NCBI RefSeq assembly: GCF_017894385.1
Contig: NZ_CP059560.1
Location: forward strand, 496,001 to 560,000
DNA length: 64,000 nt
DNA from: Aromatoleum petrolei
GTDB taxonomy: Bacteria > Pseudomonadota > Gammaproteobacteria > Burkholderiales > Rhodocyclaceae
Reading direction: 5' to 3'
Under the pieces are notes generated by a model that made no database searches, was not told where the DNA came from, and saw only the letters and a program-made list of their open reading frames with translations. Position 1 is the stretch's first letter, and each line of letters starts with the position of its first letter. Positions 61,950 through 64,000 of this stretch are shown piece after piece. The translations under genes and the position numbers were made by a program.

Positions 61950-63380
61950 TCAGCTGCTGATCGCTACGGCCGGGCTGGCAGTGGAACGGCGCGGCAACGT
62001 GTAAGTCAGCAGCAAGCCGACGAACACAGCGCAGGTAATAGCCCCGAGGGTCAGCTTGTAGCTCCAGGGCGATGGATAGATGCCCGCGCCTCCGCTCGGA
62101 TCGCTCAACGTCGACGAATAGAGCAGAAAGGTGACCACTTGGGCCCCGATGGCCGTGGTGGTAGTCCGCACCACCTGCATCACGCCAATGGCCTCGCTAG
62201 TACGTTCGGCGGGGATCGCTTCCACGATCAGGTTCGCCAAGGCCGCATAAGTCATACTGGTCCCCACACCGAGGAAGATCAGCAGCGCCACAACGGCCGG
62301 AAGCGAGTCATGGATCCCGGTCAGCATGGCCCACCCCACTGTCTGGAAAGCCAAGCCGTAGAGAGCTGCCTGGCGCGCCCCGTAGCGCCCAGTAAGGCGG
62401 GCACACCAGGGGGCCGTGATCAAAGCCGTCAGGTTTGAGGGAATCTTGATGGCGCCGGCCAGTGTCGCCGAAAGCGCGAGGCCTACGCCCGTCCATTTTG
62501 GCTGCTGGAGCAGCAGGAGCAGAACCAACATCAGCTGGCTAGTGGCCAGGCCGAATAGAATCATGTTGAGGTTGGTAATGGCGATCTGCCAGTTCCGGAA
62601 CTGCCGCACGTCGATCAGAGGATTCGGGTGGAGCGACTCGTACCGCGCCCAGACGACCATGAGCGCCAACCCGAGTCCGATCATTGCGAGCACAGCCGGG
62701 TCATGCCACCCCGCCTTCTTCGCATTGGTAATGGCGATCAGCACCAAGGTGATGGCAGGAAGAAACAACAGGCCGCCGATGATATCCAGGGCCTCTCGCT
62801 TTATCTCCATCTTCGAGGGTGGCAGCACCAGTTCGGCCGCGAGGAGCGCGACCACCCCTAACATGCCGGATGCATAGAACAGTGCATGCCATGACAGGTT
62901 ATCCACAACCACGCCGCCCAGGAACACACCCAGACCGGCGAAGATGACACCTGCCCCGGAAAGATAGCTGATCCCGTGGGGGACGCGGTGTTCCGGCAGC
63001 CGTTCTCGCGCCAGCCCGAATGTCAACGGCAGGATCGCGTCCGAGATCCCCTGCAGGGCCCGCCCCACGACAATCCATTCCAGGGTCGGGGCGAATGCTG
63101 CGATGGCGGAACCCAGAATCGCCATGACGAACATCCAGCGCAGTACGCGGCCACGCCCGTAAAGATCGCCCAAGCGTGAGGAAACGGCACAGGAGCCTGC
63201 GGCAGTGAGGAAATAAGCAGTGATCAGCCAGCCGGCCACGACCGGGTCGCCGAAGAGGCGAATCATCGTAGGCATGGCGGAAAACATCATGCCTCCGTCG
63301 AAGCCGACAACCATGACCGCCAGCATGAGGACCGCCATCAAAGAGAGTTCGGATACTGGCTTTTGCGATGGATTCATCAT
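61950..63380 (-). CDS. MFS transporter (14-helix, DHA2-like)
   Basis: A 476-aa inner-membrane protein with about fourteen hydrophobic segments: LMAVLMLAVMVVGFDGGMMFSAMPTMIRLF, RLGDLYGRGRVLRW after helix 2, and AGVIFAGLGVFLGGVVVDNLSW (motif C region), typical of drug:H+ antiporter-2 carriers, though members in catabolic clusters also import substrates. Operator-like sequence lies 64 bp upstream. The gap to the previous gene (61770-61949) holds nothing I recognise. Confidence 0.88.
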   Translation of the reverse strand: MMNPSQKPVSELSLMAVLMLAVMVVGFDGGMMFSAMPTMIRLFGDPVVAGWLITAYFLTAAGSCAVSSRLGDLYGRGRVLRWMFVMAILGSAIAAFAPTLEWIVVGRALQGISDAILPLTFGLARERLPEHRVPHGISYLSGAGVIFAGLGVFLGGVVVDNLSWHALFYASGMLGVVALLAAELVLPPSKMEIKREALDIIGGLLFLPAITLVLIAITNAKKAGWHDPAVLAMIGLGLALMVVWARYESLHPNPLIDVRQFRNWQIAITNLNMILFGLATSQLMLVLLLLLQQPKWTGVGLALSATLAGAIKIPSNLTALITAPWCARLTGRYGARQAALYGLAFQTVGWAMLTGIHDSLPAVVALLIFLGVGTSMTYAALANLIVEAIPAERTSEAIGVMQVVRTTTTAIGAQVVTFLLYSSTLSDPSGGAGIYPSPWSYKLTLGAITCAVFVGLLLTYTLPRRSTASPAVAISS

Positions 63381-63443
63381 GGCTTTTCCATAGCGCCGCG
63401 GACGGGAGAGTGAGGCGGTTTCGCGGGCTTTTGAATAGTTATA

Positions 63444-63456
63444 CGCACTCTGTTCA
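63444..63456. promoter_or_regulatory. Weak operator-like site facing the MFS gene
   Basis: CGCAC-TCT-GTTCA, two mismatches, followed by a T-run as at the other copies. Confidence 0.4.
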
Positions 63457-63578
63457 CTTTTTTGTCACAGAATTGCATCATTCCCTTGCGCGTCACTTCC
63501 CAGTAGTCGGCCGGGCGCTGGAGGGGGAAAGACTGCGGCAACGCGATGCGAAGGATTCTTGACATACCGCCGGAATGT

Positions 63579-63602
63579 GTTCACTATAGCGAACACCGTT
63601 CA
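63579..63602. promoter_or_regulatory. Operator-like triple half-site facing the truncated dehydrogenase
   Basis: GTTCA (63579-63583), 6-bp spacer, CGAAC-ACC-GTTCA (63590-63602). Same geometry as at 19758 and 21943. GTGTTC...GAACAC (63577-63596) is also an inverted repeat. It lies 51 bp before the start codon. Confidence 0.65.
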
Positions 63603-63652
63603 TCTTTGTAAAGCGCCTTTGCGCAAAAACGTCCGCTCCCACACGAACCAGC

Positions 63653-63949
63653 ATGGCTTACGCATTGCACGACTACCAACCCGCCATTCAAGATTTTGTC
63701 CGCCGCATAGCGCGCGAACGGGTGGCACCGCGTGCCGACGAGATCGACCGCATCGCCGAGTACACGAATGCAATGTCCGATATGCCGTTCGAGTACAGCG
63801 GCACGCGCGGCCTTGAAGGGTTCGGCGAGGAGGTAAAGCCGCCACCTTCGAATTTCCACCAGGCAAGCTCGCCAACCGCACTCGTACAAGTCCAGTGCGG
63901 GCGACTTGATTGCCGGCTACGCCCGGACGGGATGCCAACTAACCGTTGA
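63653..63949 (+). pseudogene. Truncated acyl-CoA dehydrogenase copy
   Basis: Starts MAYALHDYQPAIQDFVRRIA then RERVAPRADEIDRIAEYTN, matching the first 40 or so codons of the dehydrogenase at 22013 (AIQDLIRRVARERVAPRADE). After about 63775 homology ends and the frame runs on with unrelated sequence to a stop at 63949. It still has a start codon and an upstream operator. Confidence 0.8.
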
Positions 63950-63958
63950 GGAACAGTA

Positions 63959-64000
63959 ATGTATCGCCATCTGCTGGTACCCACCGACGGCACCGAATTG
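63959..64000 (+). CDS. Universal stress protein (UspA family), start only
   Basis: The 14 codons before the window edge read MYRHLLVPTDGTEL, the typical first strand of UspA-family ATP-binding proteins (hILVPTDGS). TGAGGAAC lies just upstream. Too little is present to say more. Confidence 0.7.
   Translation, partial: MYRHLLVPTDGTEL

Noticed and set aside
1..64000. CRISPR arrays, tRNA, rRNA, riboswitches or a replication origin
   Set aside because: No regularly spaced direct repeats, no cloverleaf-like gene and no rRNA-like stretch noticed in reading the sequence; short RNAs could still be missed by eye.

Overview
The window is GC-rich bacterial chromosome with long shadow frames on both strands. 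It probably comes from a betaproteobacterium, perhaps a metabolically versatile denitrifier of the Rhodocyclales type. This rests on the gene repertoire (KorAB-type oxidoreductase with ferredoxin, IS3/IS66/IS110/IS630 scars, lipid- or steroid-type beta-oxidation genes), not on a marker gene: there is no rRNA, tRNA or ribosomal protein here.

Most of the window is a large catabolic island built from CoA-ester chemistry. It holds 7 intact acyl-CoA dehydrogenase genes (two adjacent large/small pairs, one orphan large subunit, one homomeric type, one ACAD10/11 type), 3 intact enoyl-CoA hydratases, 7 intact SDRs, 2 thiolases, 3 CaiB/BaiF-family proteins (one an alpha-methylacyl-CoA racemase), 2 acyl-CoA ligase-like proteins, 3 aminoglycoside-phosphotransferase-fold (APH) kinases, 2 thioesterases, a MaoC hydratase, an amidohydrolase, an MmgE/PrpD protein, ETF-quinone oxidoreductase and 3 MFS transporters. 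The set fits breakdown of a branched, isoprenoid or side-chain-bearing carboxylic acid (steroid side chain, terpenoid or alicyclic acid). No ring-cleavage gene is present, so the substrate cannot be named.

Layout. 0.2-8.2 kb, minus strand: thiolase-MFS, then SDR / MaoC / CoA-transferase / panD / ETF-QO. 8.6-14 kb: TesB thioesterase, hydratase and SDR, then hydratase plus acyl-CoA dehydrogenase. 14.5-19.6 kb, minus: SDR, nitronate monooxygenase-like flavoprotein and an acyl-CoA dehydrogenase pair. 19.8-29.2 kb: EAL protein, PaaI thioesterase, then a plus-strand run of acyl-CoA dehydrogenase, dienoyl-CoA-reductase-like SDR, racemase, dehydrogenase pair and kinase. 29.4-30.0 kb: transposase scars. 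30.5-38.9 kb: one plus-strand operon of ligase, ligase-like protein, kinase, ACAD10/11-like dehydrogenase, two SDRs and MFS. 39-47.9 kb: IS3 remnant, SDR, MmgE/PrpD, thiolase, amidohydrolase, CoA-transferase and more IS scars. 48-55.3 kb: a different block, with flavin reductase, ferredoxin, ferritin-like protein, KorB, KorA, DGC protein, LysR regulator and quinone oxidoreductase. 56.3-64 kb: NmrA protein, a second near-identical hydratase, another hydratase, kinase plus a KDHSWGP-motif protein, MFS, a truncated acyl-CoA dehydrogenase copy and the start of a universal stress protein.

Two features tie the island together. First, a 13-bp palindrome TGAAC-N3-GTTCA, exact or with a few mismatches, lies upstream of most catabolic transcription units, usually one copy per promoter in divergent regions, and several copies carry a third half-site 6 bp away. 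No matching regulator (for example TetR family) is encoded here. Second, the island is scarred by duplication: the enoyl-CoA hydratase pair looks gene-converted, and truncated copies of SDR, acyl-CoA dehydrogenase, quinone oxidoreductase, zinc-type alcohol dehydrogenase and carboxymuconolactone-decarboxylase-like genes lie between intact ones.
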